Shown here: piece after piece, positions 27,901 to 42,700 of the stretch
Layout: every line of letters begins with the position of its first letter
Numbering within the stretch: position 1 is the stretch's first letter
Assembly (NCBI GenBank): GCA_009193005.1
Contig: SDWI01000432.1
Coordinates: 10,001 to 74,000, forward strand
DNA: 64,000 nucleotides
DNA from: Lamellibrachia luymesi
Lineage: Eukaryota > Annelida > Polychaeta > Sabellida > Siboglinidae
Reading direction: 5' to 3'
Program-made: the position numbers and the translations under genes
The notes under the pieces: generated by a model
The model's input: only the letters and a program-made list of their open reading frames with translations
Database searches by the model: none
Told to the model about the DNA's origin: nothing

Positions 27901-30900
27901 TACCCAATCTTGTGCCTACCCCACTTTGTATCTACCTCACCTCGTGTCTATCCCACCATATCTCTAACCCACCTCGTCTCTACCAACCATGTGTCTACCA
28001 CACCTTGTGCCTACCCCCACCTTTTGTCTATCCCACCTTATCTCTACACCACCTTGTCTCTACCCACCTTGTGTCTACCCCCAACTTGTCTCTACCCCAC
28101 TTTAGGTCTACCCCATATTGTGTCTACTACACATTGTCTCTATTCCATCTTGTTTCTACCCCACCTTTTTGCCTACCCCCATCTTGTGCCTGTCCCTCCT
28201 TGTGCCTGCACCACTCTGTGTCTTGTGTCTACCCCACCCCAGTTTGTGCGTACTCCACCTTGTACACCATGTCTCTACTCCATATTGTGTCTACCCCACC
28301 TTATGCCTACCCTATCTTGTGTCTACCCCACCTCATATATCTATCCCAGCTCATGTCTACCCCACCTCGATCCTACACCACCTTGTGTCTACCTCATCCT
28401 CTCTCTGCCCCATCTTGTGTCTACCCCACCTTGTGTCTACCCCACCATATTGGCTACCATGACTTGTCATTACCCCACAGTGTGGCTAACCCACTGCATT
28501 TCTACACCACCTTGTGTTAACCCCCACCACGTATATACAGCACATTACACAGTGTGATATTAAAAACCATTTTCTGTATTTATATGGTCTCCGATTGTGG
28601 AAACATTTGAACCTATCACCATTGGGACTAACAGCAGGGTTAAAAATGGCTTCGTTGAGGGTCTAGGGTTAACAATTGGGGTAAAATTTGACAGGTGAAT
28701 CAAATGTCAGGAATTAGATTGAAAATATATGAACATCATATGTCTTATGTTACATGTTCATCTATTTGTATCAGATTAATGCAGCAGAAGAACAGCAGTA
28801 TTTGTTCTAAATAATCATGAGACTTTGATGTACATAAATTTGATTCACCTGTCAGTTTTTACCGTACACTGTGTCATCACATGACGCACACCCAACACTA
28901 ACCTGACTGAAAAACTTAGACCTTTAAAGCAGTGACATTTTCATATAATTGTGTATCCATTTCTTAAAAGTCAAAGTGCTGATAAAGAAGTATTGTTGCA
29001 GTATATAAAATATAAGCAACTGAGGTTTTTATAGAACAAGGGACCATCTCATTAATAATAATAAACTTCTATAGCACCTATATCCTCAGGAACCTTAGCT
29101 CAGAGGCAAGGACCATGAACACATAAAATGTTTTCATCGTTCACTTCGCCAGATAGTAATAATTATTTTAAAAGCATTATAATTGTAATTTCCTTATTGG
29201 CAAGTTAATATAAAAATATGTTGGTGAAAATGTTCATCAAGTTCATAGTAATCACAATAGTTGTGTTTGGAAGAAAATCGCTACTCATAATAAAATATAT
29301 TGTTTAATACGAGTGTTGTTTCTATGATAAAACCTATTTCAAGCCACATGGAGCAGTATTTCATGAAATGCATTTTCTCAGGCCAAGAGTTTATTTAATG
29401 AACCTGATGGTTTGTCAATGAAATCATGCATTACGAGTTCACAAGAATCTTAGTAAACAGGCTCCCAGATGTCTCCATTACTATTGAGATGTGTGTGTTT
29501 GCTAAGTTGGTTTTCTATTAACCGTCATTCCGTTACTGACAGAGAATATTGACAGTCTTGGCTGTACTTAGCAAGGTTTGTGACAATGTTGTGAAGTCGT
29601 CGTGACAATTATCCTTGCTGTTGTTTTTGCAATTGTCGTTCATGCCATTGTTAAAGTGCTAGAACTATTTTCAGAATTATCTGTCGGTTTACCTAAATGT
29701 TATTCATTTCCTCTACATTTTTAATTTGAGACATATGCCACTGTAACATTTGGTGAAGATGCATTTGTAATTTTATGATACCTTCCGTAGTCCTCGAAAT
29801 GGAACTCATTGTAAGTTACCACACAAAATTGGATTTCTTATATAACATTTTTATTGAGCTTGTTATTGGTTGTCCTAATGAGTTAATCATAAAATTATCA
29901 AGAATGTTTTTCTGCAGTTTTGTCATTTTAATTTATATTCATTTTATGCAGTAGTTCCACATTATTTCATTGTAATTATCTTTTTCTCAGTTATTTTTTA
30001 AAATTATTTTATACATTGATGGTGATCTAATACATTGGTTTGGTACGCAACAACTGGAGGTTTTATGTATGTAAAACGCATTGATGTTTTGTGAAAAAAT
30101 TTCTTTTGAAACATTTATACCATAAACATTAGTTTTATTTATTGATTTACCTATGAATGCAACTTCTATGAATGGTTGCAAAATCTGCTTGAAATCTCAA
30201 GAGGGCCACAGGCATCCCCCACTGCCAACTGCTTAGTCTGCTGTGAAATATTCAATCATGTCTGAGTTAAATATTTAATGCTAATGAATAGCTCTCACAT
30301 TTCCCATAGGACGTGTTCCGCACATGCACGATTGCCAAGCTTTAATCGGGAATCTGCTGAATTATGCTTGCAAGTGCTTTGATGTTTGTGCTTCCAATAC
30401 ATGCATAAAATTGTTGTGTGTTTCTGTGGTTTTTAATTGGATTTTTTCTTTGTGAAAGACTCGTTATGTTTCATATCTTTCCTGTCTGTTCTGATATTAG
30501 CCATTTGAAAAAGCTGTATATATTGTTCTTAGTGCAATGATTATTGTCAACTGCAACATTCATAGTGTTTTTAGTTTACCAATGTTTCATTTCAGCCACC
30601 TTTCTCTCAATCTGTTTAGCTGTATTTGATGAGTTCTGTTTGCTCTATAAACTATTTAATTCCATCGACCTGCTTTATAGCTTCTTAGCTAAGTATTTCT
30701 GCAGCTAGTAGTATTTATAGTAATTTCCACCATCAAAGTATTTATGTAGATAGATTTGATAGGTTGACAGATTTGCAGGTAGCAATCCATAATGCGGAAT
30801 ACAAACCATTGCCAGTTATTACAAATGCTTGTTCCCGGCTAACAGGAACTGGAGGCACAGGCCCAGGAACAAGGCGATGACATAAAGATTAACCCAGCCA

Positions 30901-33900
30901 CTGTCGTCAAGCCCCTGCACCGTGTCATCGCTGATCACAAAGATGTCATCAAGATTGTCGTTCATCTCAACTCCGTCATGGCGACCTTGAAACCACAAAT
31001 GATGGAATGGATCGCTGGTTACTCGAAATATTCAGAACTCTGGGATGGGGTCAGTGAACAATGGCCAATTTATTTTGTAGTATTTTTTCAGATACCCTTC
31101 TAAAAAATTATGAAACACTTAGTTTGAAATATTGCACATCAGTTGTTATTAAAAAAATTATTATAAATATGTAACTAATTTAATATATAATATATTGCTA
31201 ATGTGCTGTACAGTACATGTAAAATAAACCGTGCTGAGTCAGCAATAATGGAAACTATCTAGTAACAGATATCCACAGATTTATTAACATTGATATTTCA
31301 TCTGTGACATTTATGGTTTCATGTTATGTTAAAAAAAATATGTTACATGTTGAATAAACCTGTAAACACACAAAGTTGTAAATACAAAAATATGTGACGT
31401 GAACCAAGTTAACGTTTAGTAGCCACCCAAGCAGAAGGAGCAGAGAGAAATTTTATTGGGGCATTTGGTGTCAGTAGGAAGACATACCTGATGTCGGGTG
31501 GATTTGTAATAATTTTGTGTGTGTATATCTCTTTAGGAGCCAGATATGAGGGTGAAGGAATTCATGGCGGACAACCCTCTGATCTCTGAATGTGGGGCAC
31601 AACTCAGATACTACAGTGTGAGTGCAGATTGCATTGATCATAAGAGTTCCTTTATGTTAAAGGAAATTCCTTTAAATTCTTCTATTTTCGTCTCATTCCT
31701 TAAACTTCCTCTATATTTCTTTATTTTTGCCAGATATTCCTCTAATTCCTTAAAATGTGCATAATTGCATTATTTCAACCCAGCAAATTTTCTTAAGTTG
31801 TCACCAAGGACATACTAAAAAGATGGATTTTTCACATTGTCTCATGGCTGAATAATCGATGGCATGACTAGCTGAAAACTTGAGTCTGTTTACTTCCAGT
31901 GTATTTCTAGGACTAATTCGGGTAGAAACTAGTCATGTTGGACCAGTGATAAGCAAATGTCTTTATTGATCTGTGATAAGCAACTGTTTTGCATTCTAAA
32001 AAGCTGGAACTTGTCATTATACTTATAGTGGCACATGTACCTCCAGCCAGCAAAAATTACAATTTTAGTCACAAATATAATACAGAATTCTGGGAAGCAT
32101 GAGCTGGATGACGTTTAGGGGTGCCCCTGAAATGATAGGAATGTGAATTTATTGAAACGTCAGGTTCTGTTGTTTTGTACATAGGCTCTTGAAGAATCCA
32201 TACAGGAAATGGAACCAAGCCACCAAGTTGGCCCAATTCTTCTGGTCACCGAGAAACTCCGCCTTGCATTGATCGCAGAAGCAAATACATGGAAGCAGAT
32301 GTACGGGCGATACCTGAACGAGAGGTGTGCGAAGAAAATGGACGACACGCTCGATTTCTTCAACGAAATGGAGAAGCGTCTCTCTCGCCCTGTCAAGGAT
32401 CTTGATGACATCCGGTCACACATGGGCGCACTTACAGAGATACGCGAGAAAGAGATCGAGATAGACATGACAATTGTGCCAATTGAGGAGGCATATGTCC
32501 TACTTGCAAAGTATAATCTTGCATTTAATGACGGAAATCCTGAACGAGTCGATTCGTTGTCATATGGCTGGAGCAAATTGTCGTATAGGGTAAGTTTTCA
32601 AAACTGATTCTTGGTCTTCTAAATGGGTTTGTGGGTGTTTGTTTGTTTGTATGTAGTTTTTTATCGTTTTGAAATATTGCAATTTCGTGGCATATTCCTA
32701 CAGGCTGGTTATTGGCTATGTTTAATGTAGGTGCAGAACTCAAATTTGTATACTATGCAAAAAATAATAAAAAACAGTTGAAATTTTGTCTTCTCGTTTC
32801 AGTACATGAGCATTAATAATTTGACATGTATGCGTGCGTGTGTGCATGCGTGCATGCCTGCATGCGTGCATGCGTATGTGCATGCATCCACATAATCTAC
32901 TGGTAGATTTCGCCAGTGCAAGAGTGTAGAGAAAGAGTGGTAGTAACAGAGGTGTGATCCCTATGAACAAGGATTGTGTGTTGGCACTCACACTGCAAGG
33001 CATAGAATAGGGAATAAATCTCTTAATCTACCACTCTGGTACATACTGTTTTTTCAAAAGACAAACTGTCTGTTTACATTGCGGTGCACAGTTTCGCAGT
33101 GGTTAGAATGTTGGCTCCCAATTGAGAAGACAGGCTAAAATCCTCTTGCTGCCATTTCAAAGCTTGGACAATTCCATCCACTCTACTATGCCTCAGTTCT
33201 CAGCTGTACAAATGAGTACCTGGCTATAGACAGTGGTGTATATTAACATAACAAATGATCTTTGCGCAGTAATTGCAGCATGACTGGATGCTTCCCATAG
33301 AAGTTGAGCTGGTGTTGGAATGAATAGATCTGCTATGTAAGAGCTAACTTTTACCTTTATCATTTCTAATAGATACAAGAGGTGCAGAATAACCTGATGG
33401 AGATCCAGCCTCAGTATAAATCCAACCTTCTCAACCTGGTCGAGAAGTTCAAGGAGGACAGCACAGACTTCACAGACGACTACGACGACAAGTGAGTGCT
33501 CATGCCACTGGATTGTCTTTTGTAAAAGGTGCAGGGTTAACGAGGCCAATAAATGAAGGGAACAAATTATCTACAGATTGTATAACTGCTAGCAGCGTGA
33601 ATATGTTTAAAAACAAAGTTGACACATATCTCAGGAGGGCGGGTTACACATAGATGAAGAATTGTTGGAATCTCGATAAGCCAGTGGCTTCCTTGTCCAC
33701 TTGCCATGTGAGTTTTTAGCCTTGGATGGCAATCTTGTTAACTCTTGTTAAATCGTATAAAATGGTAATTGTGTAATTTGTAATTAATTACAATTACAGT
33801 GAAATTATAATTGATAATTGTAATTGTGAATGAGTTTTTATCAGGCTGTGTAACTGTAATATAACGAAACCTTGGCTGCAACGATGTGTGAATTCACTGA

Positions 33901-36900
33901 AAACTCTTTCAAAATTAGCAGTAATGGTTCAATTGCACATGACCAGTATGAAATACCTCAATTAAAACGTTACTAATCATCTACTGCGCAACAACTTTTT
34001 GTTCGTAAAACTTACCTCAACCTGGGCAAGTGTGCTTTCTCTGTAGTTGTGCCCAAAATCTGGAACTCCCCTTCAATTTAAATTTGTAAAACTTTAGCTA
34101 CCTTCTAAAAAAAACTTTCACATCCCTGTTCATGACTTGCACATCCCTGTTCATGATATCATGCTTAATGTTTCTGGTTTGTTGCGCCTCTGAGCTTGGT
34201 TCCCGGCGGTTTAGATGCTATAGGAATGTTTTTATTATGTAATTATTGCTTCTTTGCAGGGGACCAATGGTTGATGGCATAACACCTCGTGAGGCGTCTG
34301 ACCGCCTCAATGTCTACCAGGCAAAGTTTGATGAACTCTGGAACAAATACCAGACGTACTCCGGTGGCGAAGCGTTGTTCGGGCTGACGGTAACGGAGTA
34401 CCCAGAACTTCAGCGAATACGCAAAGAGCTGAACCTTCTGCAGAAACTCTACTCACTCTACAATGAGGTTCTCGAGAAGGTCAATGGCTACAATGACATT
34501 GCATGGGTCGAAATTGACCTTGAGAAGATCAACAATGACCTTCTTGAGTTTCAGAATAAGTGAGTCAGTTGAGTTGTTTTATGGGACACTGCAACACTGA
34601 ATTAATTAGTGTTGGTAACATTTTGGTTGGTTAAGGATAATATCCATACAAAACATAACGTGTCTTACCACACTGATCTTTCATATCTGATTTTTTATAG
34701 AGATTTGGTGCTGAAATAAAATATGTCAGTTTTATAACATATATATATAAAGATCACTACACAGCAATTATTGACAGACCAATAAATTATCACATTTAAA
34801 GGCGAAATGTCACATTTTTCATCGTTCGATTTACTGCTTTGTAAAATTCCTGTTTTATACAAAAATACTGCAGCAATAAAGATTAACACACAAAGTATAA
34901 ACATTGTTAATTTAGTGTACTTTGAGATAAGAAAATTCGGAGAATGGGGCATTTTAATTATACAAAAATCCCATATCAGTTCCGTATCACTTAGCCAATA
35001 AAAATCATTAAACATGTACATATGTATATATTCTTTCTATACACAGATGTCGCAAGTTGCCGAAAGCATTGAAGGAGTGGCAAGCATACGAAGAACTGCG
35101 AAAGACGATTGACGACTTCAACGAGACGGTCCCATTGCTGGAGATGATGTCCCATAAGGCAATCATGGGTCGTCATTGGGAGAGAATAGCTCAGATTACT
35201 AGTCACACATTCGATGTCGAATCTGACAACTTCCTCCTGCGTAACCTCATGGAGGCGCCACTGTTGGCCAACAAGGAAGACCTTGAGGTGGGTTATTTAT
35301 TTTTTATTTAATTTGTGTTTATTTAATAATTTATTGTTCTTTCGCAAAACATTTTATTGCATCCTGTTTTGTTGTTCCGTGGTCGCATATCAGGTTATTT
35401 ATTTTTAAGTTTTGTTTTGCTCTTTCGTGGTCACGTATCAGGCAATACATTTTTTACCGTTGTTTCACAAAGCATTTAATTTCATCCTGTTTTGTAAATT
35501 CATTGTCTCCTATCAGGTTATTGTACAAGATGTAATTGATAACAAATTTTACTTGACTTATTTCATTTATATTGTACACGTTGCTTTGACAGTTTCTACT
35601 TTACTGTTTTAATTATTTATGTGAGCTGAAATATGTTTTGTGACCTTTGACAAATTTGTCCCACTTTGGTTGCTTTGTTTTGTATTTAACATGTCTTTTC
35701 AGTTAATATTTTTTGTTTATTCAAGTATTGCTGTGAGGAAATATTTTATTGTGCTCCTTTTACTTATGTTATTTAATGGTACATTTAATAATTGTCATTC
35801 ATTTGACCTTTTCATATCAAATCCATGATTGTGCAGTTAGTCACATAAATGAAAGTATGCCACCTCAGCTTAACTGTAGTTTGAGGTGGATGGATACAGA
35901 TATGTCAGACATTTAAACAATCGTAGACAATTAAGAACAGAAATAGCTGTCATAGGATTTAAACAGCTTATTTTAAAATATGCTTCTATGACAGCTAATT
36001 CTGCTTCTAATAAGCTCCCATGACAGTTAATTTTGTTCTTAAAACAGCTTATTTTAAAATAAGCTCCTATGACAGATTTAAAATAAGCTCCTATGACAAC
36101 GATTAAATTTAGTCTTAGTAGGAGTCTCCCATCATTTAGGTGACTAGCTTTTAATTTTATACTTTACAATATGTTGTTATCACTTCGTTTTGTTGTGTCT
36201 TTGGGACAGAGAAATATTTTGTGTTCATGTTCCTGCAGTGTTGCCATCTATTGGTGTATGTTTGCAGGATGTGTGTATCTCAGCGGTGAAGGAGAAGGAT
36301 ATCGAGGCCAAGCTGAACACCGTTATCAATGACTGGAGCGGACAGACGCTGACATTCGCAAACTTCAAGAGTCGTGGAGAACTGTTGCTCAAAGGTGGGT
36401 GACGAATCTGTATCTGTGCTCGTACTGGCAACGAATGTCCTTCGGACACAACATGCCTGTGCGCATGGTGGATAATTGGCTGCTAGTCTCTTATGTGTTG
36501 AATGAGACTAGTCTAGAATGTATCTAATGAATTACATGAAATAATGCTTGGATGTAGAGAATTCCTACTAAGAAAAAATTTTAATCTGTAGGAAATATAC
36601 CAACATTTTACTCTCACAAGGATTTTAACGCAATAGAAGTATTGTATTTAAATGTAGTTGGGAAGAAACTGTTTTCAAATGTGTTGGATGACTGTCTAAT
36701 TTGAAGAAACTGATTATTATGTAAACGCGTACATCTGGTGTTGTGTTCGATGCATTGGTCTAGTGGGATATATATATATATATATCAGATTGTGCTCTAT
36801 TTTGTACAATATGCAGACTTTGTTTGGCTAGACAAAAACACAAACAACCATCTCTCGAAACAGTAGTAGTATTCATCGAATTGATTGATGTTCTGGTCTC

Positions 36901-39654
36901 ATATGAGTATTAGATTGATAGATAATACAAAATAAAATAGTGCTGCAAAACATTCAGTTTACACACTGTGTGCCAGTGATAAAACTAGTGCAGTTGAATG
37001 CGGGCGATCATGCATATACATGTGAAATATGTTAATAAATGATTTGAATGACTACCTGATTTCAGGTGATGCGACATCGGAGTTAGTGGCCCTGATGGAA
37101 GACAGCTTGATGGCACTTGGGGCTCTTCTTAGCAACAGGTCAGATCTAGGATCCGCTATGACATGCCAGCTCATTTGTACAAATTTTTTATTTCGTTTTA
37201 ATGAAATCATCGGACAAAATATGAAATTATTTTTGACTGAATTTGATGAAAAAAAATAAGTGATCTAACTCATTAAATTATAACATAAGGCTATTTATTC
37301 TTTCACAAATTACCTGATCAAATGATCAAACTCAACTCTTGATGACTTTAATAAGTATACATTCTTTTATTTAGCTGACCGCGCCTGTTACTTAAACTGA
37401 TTACACACTACATGAACATCAACGAACCTGATCTGTGACAAGCTAAATCAGTGGAGATGGGAGTTTTAAACAGGTGACATTTCTGTCGTCAGATACAACG
37501 TGCCGTTCAAGACAAAGATCCAGGAATGGGTGCAAAAGTTGACTGGAACTACGGAGATCATCGAGAACTGGATGACTGTTCAGAATCTCTGGATCTACCT
37601 CGAGGCCGTGTTTGTTGGTGGCGACATCGCGAAGCAGCTGCCACAGGAGGCAAAACGCTTCAGCAATATCGACAAGTCGTGGATCAAGATCATGCAGAAG
37701 GCACACGAGAACCCGCTGGTCGTGGAGTGCTGCATGGGTGATGACACGCTCTCACAGCTACTGCCACACAGTCTCGAGCAGCTCGAGCTGTGTCAAAAGT
37801 CGCTGACGGGCTACCTCGAGCAGAAACGTCTTCTGTTTCCTCGCTTCTTCTTCGTGTCCGATCCTGCATTGCTTGAGATTCTCGGACAGGCCAGTGACTC
37901 GCATACCATCCAGGTACGTGGCTGCACGTTGCAAATGGTCGTCAGGGGCCCAACACAATCTGATGGGTCAGTTGCAAGAAAAAAAATAACGCTACTATTT
38001 GCAACCATGGTCAACATCATGCAGTCATTATACCACAATGTGCTGGTATCTAACTAAGCAGTGGAATGCCCTGCCTGCTGCACACGGAGGAGTGAACTCC
38101 ATTGCCATTTTTAAAGCAGTTATAAAGACACTTCTATTATCAGCGTCCTCTATGACATAGTAGAGAGCAGTAATGTCCTTATAATGACATGGACCTTTTA
38201 TTTGTTTGTGTCCCTTTGAACAGGTTTTTACTGGGATACACAACTCATTATAAATTCTTTTGTTCTTTAATTCTATGTGGTGATCAAATATGGGCATTGT
38301 TAATATTTCAGGCTCATCTTCTGAGTGTGTTCGATAATGTGCATACAGTGTCATTTGACGAGAAGGCGTACGATCACATCATCGCCCTCAGTTCACAGGA
38401 GGGTGAGGTTGTTGATCTCGAGAAACGCATTGTGGCAACCGTATGTATATATACATATATATATATGCATGTTTTAACTAAATATGTTAACTAAATGTTT
38501 TGACTACATATTTTAATTAAATATGTAACTACATATTTTAACTTAATATATTAAATATTTTAACTAAATATTTTAACTGAATATTTTAACTAAGCTTTTA
38601 AGGTAGCTGGGGTGGCTAATGTGTCAGTTGATTTAAAAAAAATATAAAAATATTTAACTGAATGTCGACACCACAAGTAATCACCCAGCACTAACATCAT
38701 ATTTCGCCAATCCATCCTTTAAAAAAACAGTCGTTTTGGAAATCCCTGACTTTTAGAAACACAGACAATGTTTCCGTAGTAACGACCGCGTGTGCTTCGA
38801 ACAACCTTTATTCGTCCGCTGTCATCGTCTGGTTACTGTGATTCCATTACACATCAGTACTATATCTACCTAACTAAAATTCATGTCCTTAAAGCAAATA
38901 TCAACACTAATATAGTTCAGTTCGTTGTGGCTTTGAAATACAAATTCAAGGGCCATTGTGGCGGCAAATTAAGGGGACATGTCAATATTAGAAATGGCCG
39001 TTATGTTTTGTCAACAAGACGTAAAATACATTTCAAGCATGATACGCATAATTATCTATTGTAACCATAATTATCTATTGTAACCTGGAAATGATGCTTC
39101 ATTTACTAGTTTGTATCAAAAATACACTGCCACTTTAGGCTTTCATTGAACTTTTTGCAAACTTATTCATGGAGGTGTAGCACACGTAATTCGTTTATGT
39201 TAAAAAAATTCTTCCATAAAATTATCAGTGACACTTATATGTATGTTATTTGTTTCTTTGGAGATTTTCTCAAAACGATATTATTTTGTGGCTATTTTTT
39301 CACATTTACCAATTTTTTAACAAATAAATTAAAAACTAAAAATTTTATAATTAATCTGGAATATTATCTAGTATTTGAACTACAATCTGTGAAGAAATGG
39401 TAAATTTATCTTAAAAACTGCTACTGAAACAACGCATTTCAAGACAAGCATATAATAGCCGCCCCAGCTACCTTAACTCTAAACATTTAGCTTAACATTT
39501 TAACTCAACATTTTGATTTAGTATTTTAACTAAATATTTTAACTAAGCATTAACTGAACATTTTAACTGAATATTTGTAAATGTTACATAAACCTCGGTT
39601 AATTTAGTGACAACTCAAGATTCTTCTGAAGGTACCATGGTTAGGATTATCTGA

Positions 39655-39704
<50 letters not shown>

Positions 39705-42700
39705 ATCTGAGGATATAATATAGTAATTAAAATACAAATATATTTAAGTAATATTGGTATATAGTATATTCTCAATAGTATTATGTACTAACAAATATTT
39801 AATAAACTTTAAGATTTTGTTGTAATAATGCATATGCATAGCGTAACATATAATTTATTTTATTCATATCATATTGGAGGTACCGGACACTTTAAATTGA
39901 AATGCTCAAGGATGCTTTCCTAATTAAAGACATCACATAAAACCATTAAACTGCGGTTATGCATGTTCCAGGGCAATGTAGAAAACTGGCTCGACGAACT
40001 ACTGAAGGGAATTCAAAGTTCGCTTCATTCCATCATTCGAATGTCATACGTTGCTCTCCAGGACCCAAGCATGAAACTGATTGAATTTGAGAACTCATAT
40101 CCTGCCCAGGTCAGTAGAAAAGTTTTGGTTTTACTAACATTATAGATAACAAACAAAACGAAACCAGATTCTTATTCAAGAGAAGCAGAGTTCAAATACT
40201 CTTGCTGCCATTCTGAAACTTGGTCAATTTTGTTCTCTCCACGTTGCCTCTGTTAAGCAATGAGTGTCTGACTGTAGACAGTGGTGGATATAAATGAATG
40301 GGTAGTTTTCCTGAAGTAGTTATATAACTACATGAGATGTCTGTGTTTTAGAATGGATACTGCACGTCTGTTATGCTGGTTGTTTCCCTTCCTTTTCCAC
40401 TCTTCTCCAATGTTTGACTCATAAGTAGTTTTAAAGATGTGGTAGCCACAAATGGTTGATCAAAATGTGTATACAGAGCGACAGACAGACACAACACTGG
40501 ACACCATTTGCAAGCGTTGTGTGGTGCCATCTGGTGGAACAATGAAAAGTGAGACCAACATCTGGTGGAACAAAAAAGTGGTGCCACCTGGCGGACATAA
40601 TGTCATAGTTTTTAGAATCAAGGTCTCTTGTGTGCTAATTAGAACACAATTTGTGGCATTTTTCAGCATGTCAAAAACATGACAAGCATACTGTGCTCTT
40701 AATAAGTCCAATACAGTTGTTTAAACACTTCAGCTTGAAGTAACTTCCCGGTCTCTTCTTCCTCAGGTGGGACTGTTGGGCATCCAGATGCTCTGGTCCC
40801 GCGAAGCTGAACTCGCACTGCATAATGCTCGGGTTGACAAGAAGGTGATGCAGACGGCCAACCAGAGATTTCTCGATCTGCTCAACATTCTCATTGACGT
40901 CACGACTACTGATCTCACAAAGATCGACCGGACGAAGTTTGAGACACTCGTTACCATTCACGTTCACCAGAGGGACATCTTCGATGAATTGGTATGACCC
41001 TGCATCAATATAGCAACCATTTACATTTAGTTATAGTTTCTTATGTGTGGCTTCTTACTTATGGATTCACATGTTCTTTTTTGTTTTTCTGCCACTCGAG
41101 AAACATTGTTTTGTGATTTAAGTAGCTGTTGAAAACCTGATGGATTCTCTCCGCCCGACACCGGAGCAGCCCAGAGAGTCTTTCCATGACAAATAGAATG
41201 TAAATTTTCTCCACGGAGAGAGCACAGAGGACAAATAGAATAAACCCACTATGTCACCGTACTTCGTTTCACTTCATTGCCAGGTGAAAATGCACGTCAA
41301 ATCGACGACTGACTTTGAGTGGCTGAAGCAGTCTCGCTTCTACTTCCGCGAAGACGAAGATAGATGCATCATCTCGATCACCGATGTCACCTTCGTATAC
41401 CAGAACGAGTACCTTGGCTGTACCGATCGTCTCGTCATCACGCCTCTCACTGACAGGTCAGTCAGGGTCACTGAGGTCATGACCTGAATTTTTAGAAAGA
41501 TGAAATTTAGAAAAACATATTTTTTTATTGTGATTCTAATGCAGCTTTCAATGTTTGTTCATGGGGAAAACTGTTACATACTCACCATTTAAACCCTAAT
41601 AATATTAGTCCCAAAGCCTCAGGAGAACTACAAAGGTTGTAAACACATACAACTGTAATATTTGTTATGTTATTATTGGGATTGTTCCAAATATTTTGGA
41701 ATGAATACCAAACGTTTCTCGAGAGGTGTGTTCCAAGAAACCAGAACATCGATCCATTCAAGGACATTTAAGATTTTCCAATATAAGTCTGCATCAAAAC
41801 AATAGGATCCACTATTGCTAAAAACGTAAGTTTGTGTCACTCTAGAAGCCACATAGATGTGTGAATAATATAAATGATATTACCTGTACCATTATTAATC
41901 GTTCTTATTGTGCTATTTTTAACCGTTTGTCACTAAATATGTTCTAGAATGAGTGTATCACAGGGAAAATAGTAAGACCACTGTTTTGGCAGTGTACCTT
42001 ATTTAGATGCCACTGCACGTATAAACTTATCTAGATGCCACTGCACGTATAAACTTATCTAGATGCCACTGCACGTATAAACTGCAAACACCAATTTCCT
42101 GCATGATGGTCTACTAACACTCATTCTATGTTCACCCTGTTTTTTACCCTGCACTGCCTGATTTTATTGTATATAGAAACGTTTCAGCTCAAACTCCTTT
42201 TGAGGTGACGTTTTAAAATGCAGGATAATGAATTATGACTTTTTAGCAATATATTAACATCTGTTTGATTCCGTGCATACAGGTGCTACATCACGCTTGC
42301 CCAGGCCCTTGGAATGTCACTAGGGGGCGCCCCAGCCGGACCAGCTGGTACGGGCAAAACGGAGTCCGTAAAGGACATGGCTCGTTGTCTGGGCAAGTAC
42401 GTTGTCGTCTTCAATTGCTCCGATCAGATGGACTACCGAGGTCTCGGCAGAATCTACAAAGGTAAAAAACACACAGCTTTGTAATATTTGTTATTTTATT
42501 GGGATCAAGAAAAAGTTGGTTTGAACCAGTTTGAATTTATATTAGATATTTATTTATATTCCTTAGAAGTTGATAATAAAGTATCAGTTTCTCTAAGAAG
42601 TGTGTACATGATATTAGTCTGATATTTCAGTGAGTTTGGTCTGTAATAATTTACTAATAAAATAAAATTATGTCACTAACTTGATTAGTCTAACAATGTT

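Noticed and set aside
27684..28557. Three overlapping open frames of up to 279 residues rich in Ser, Thr, Pro, Cys, Val and Tyr
   Set aside because: They are translations of a 16-bp minisatellite in an intron and appear in several frames; no splice or homology support.
37500..38057. 185-residue frame taken as a single exon past 37913
   Set aside because: The conserved protein continues from SHTIQ directly to AHLLSVFDN in exon 34; the extension is intron with a LINE remnant.
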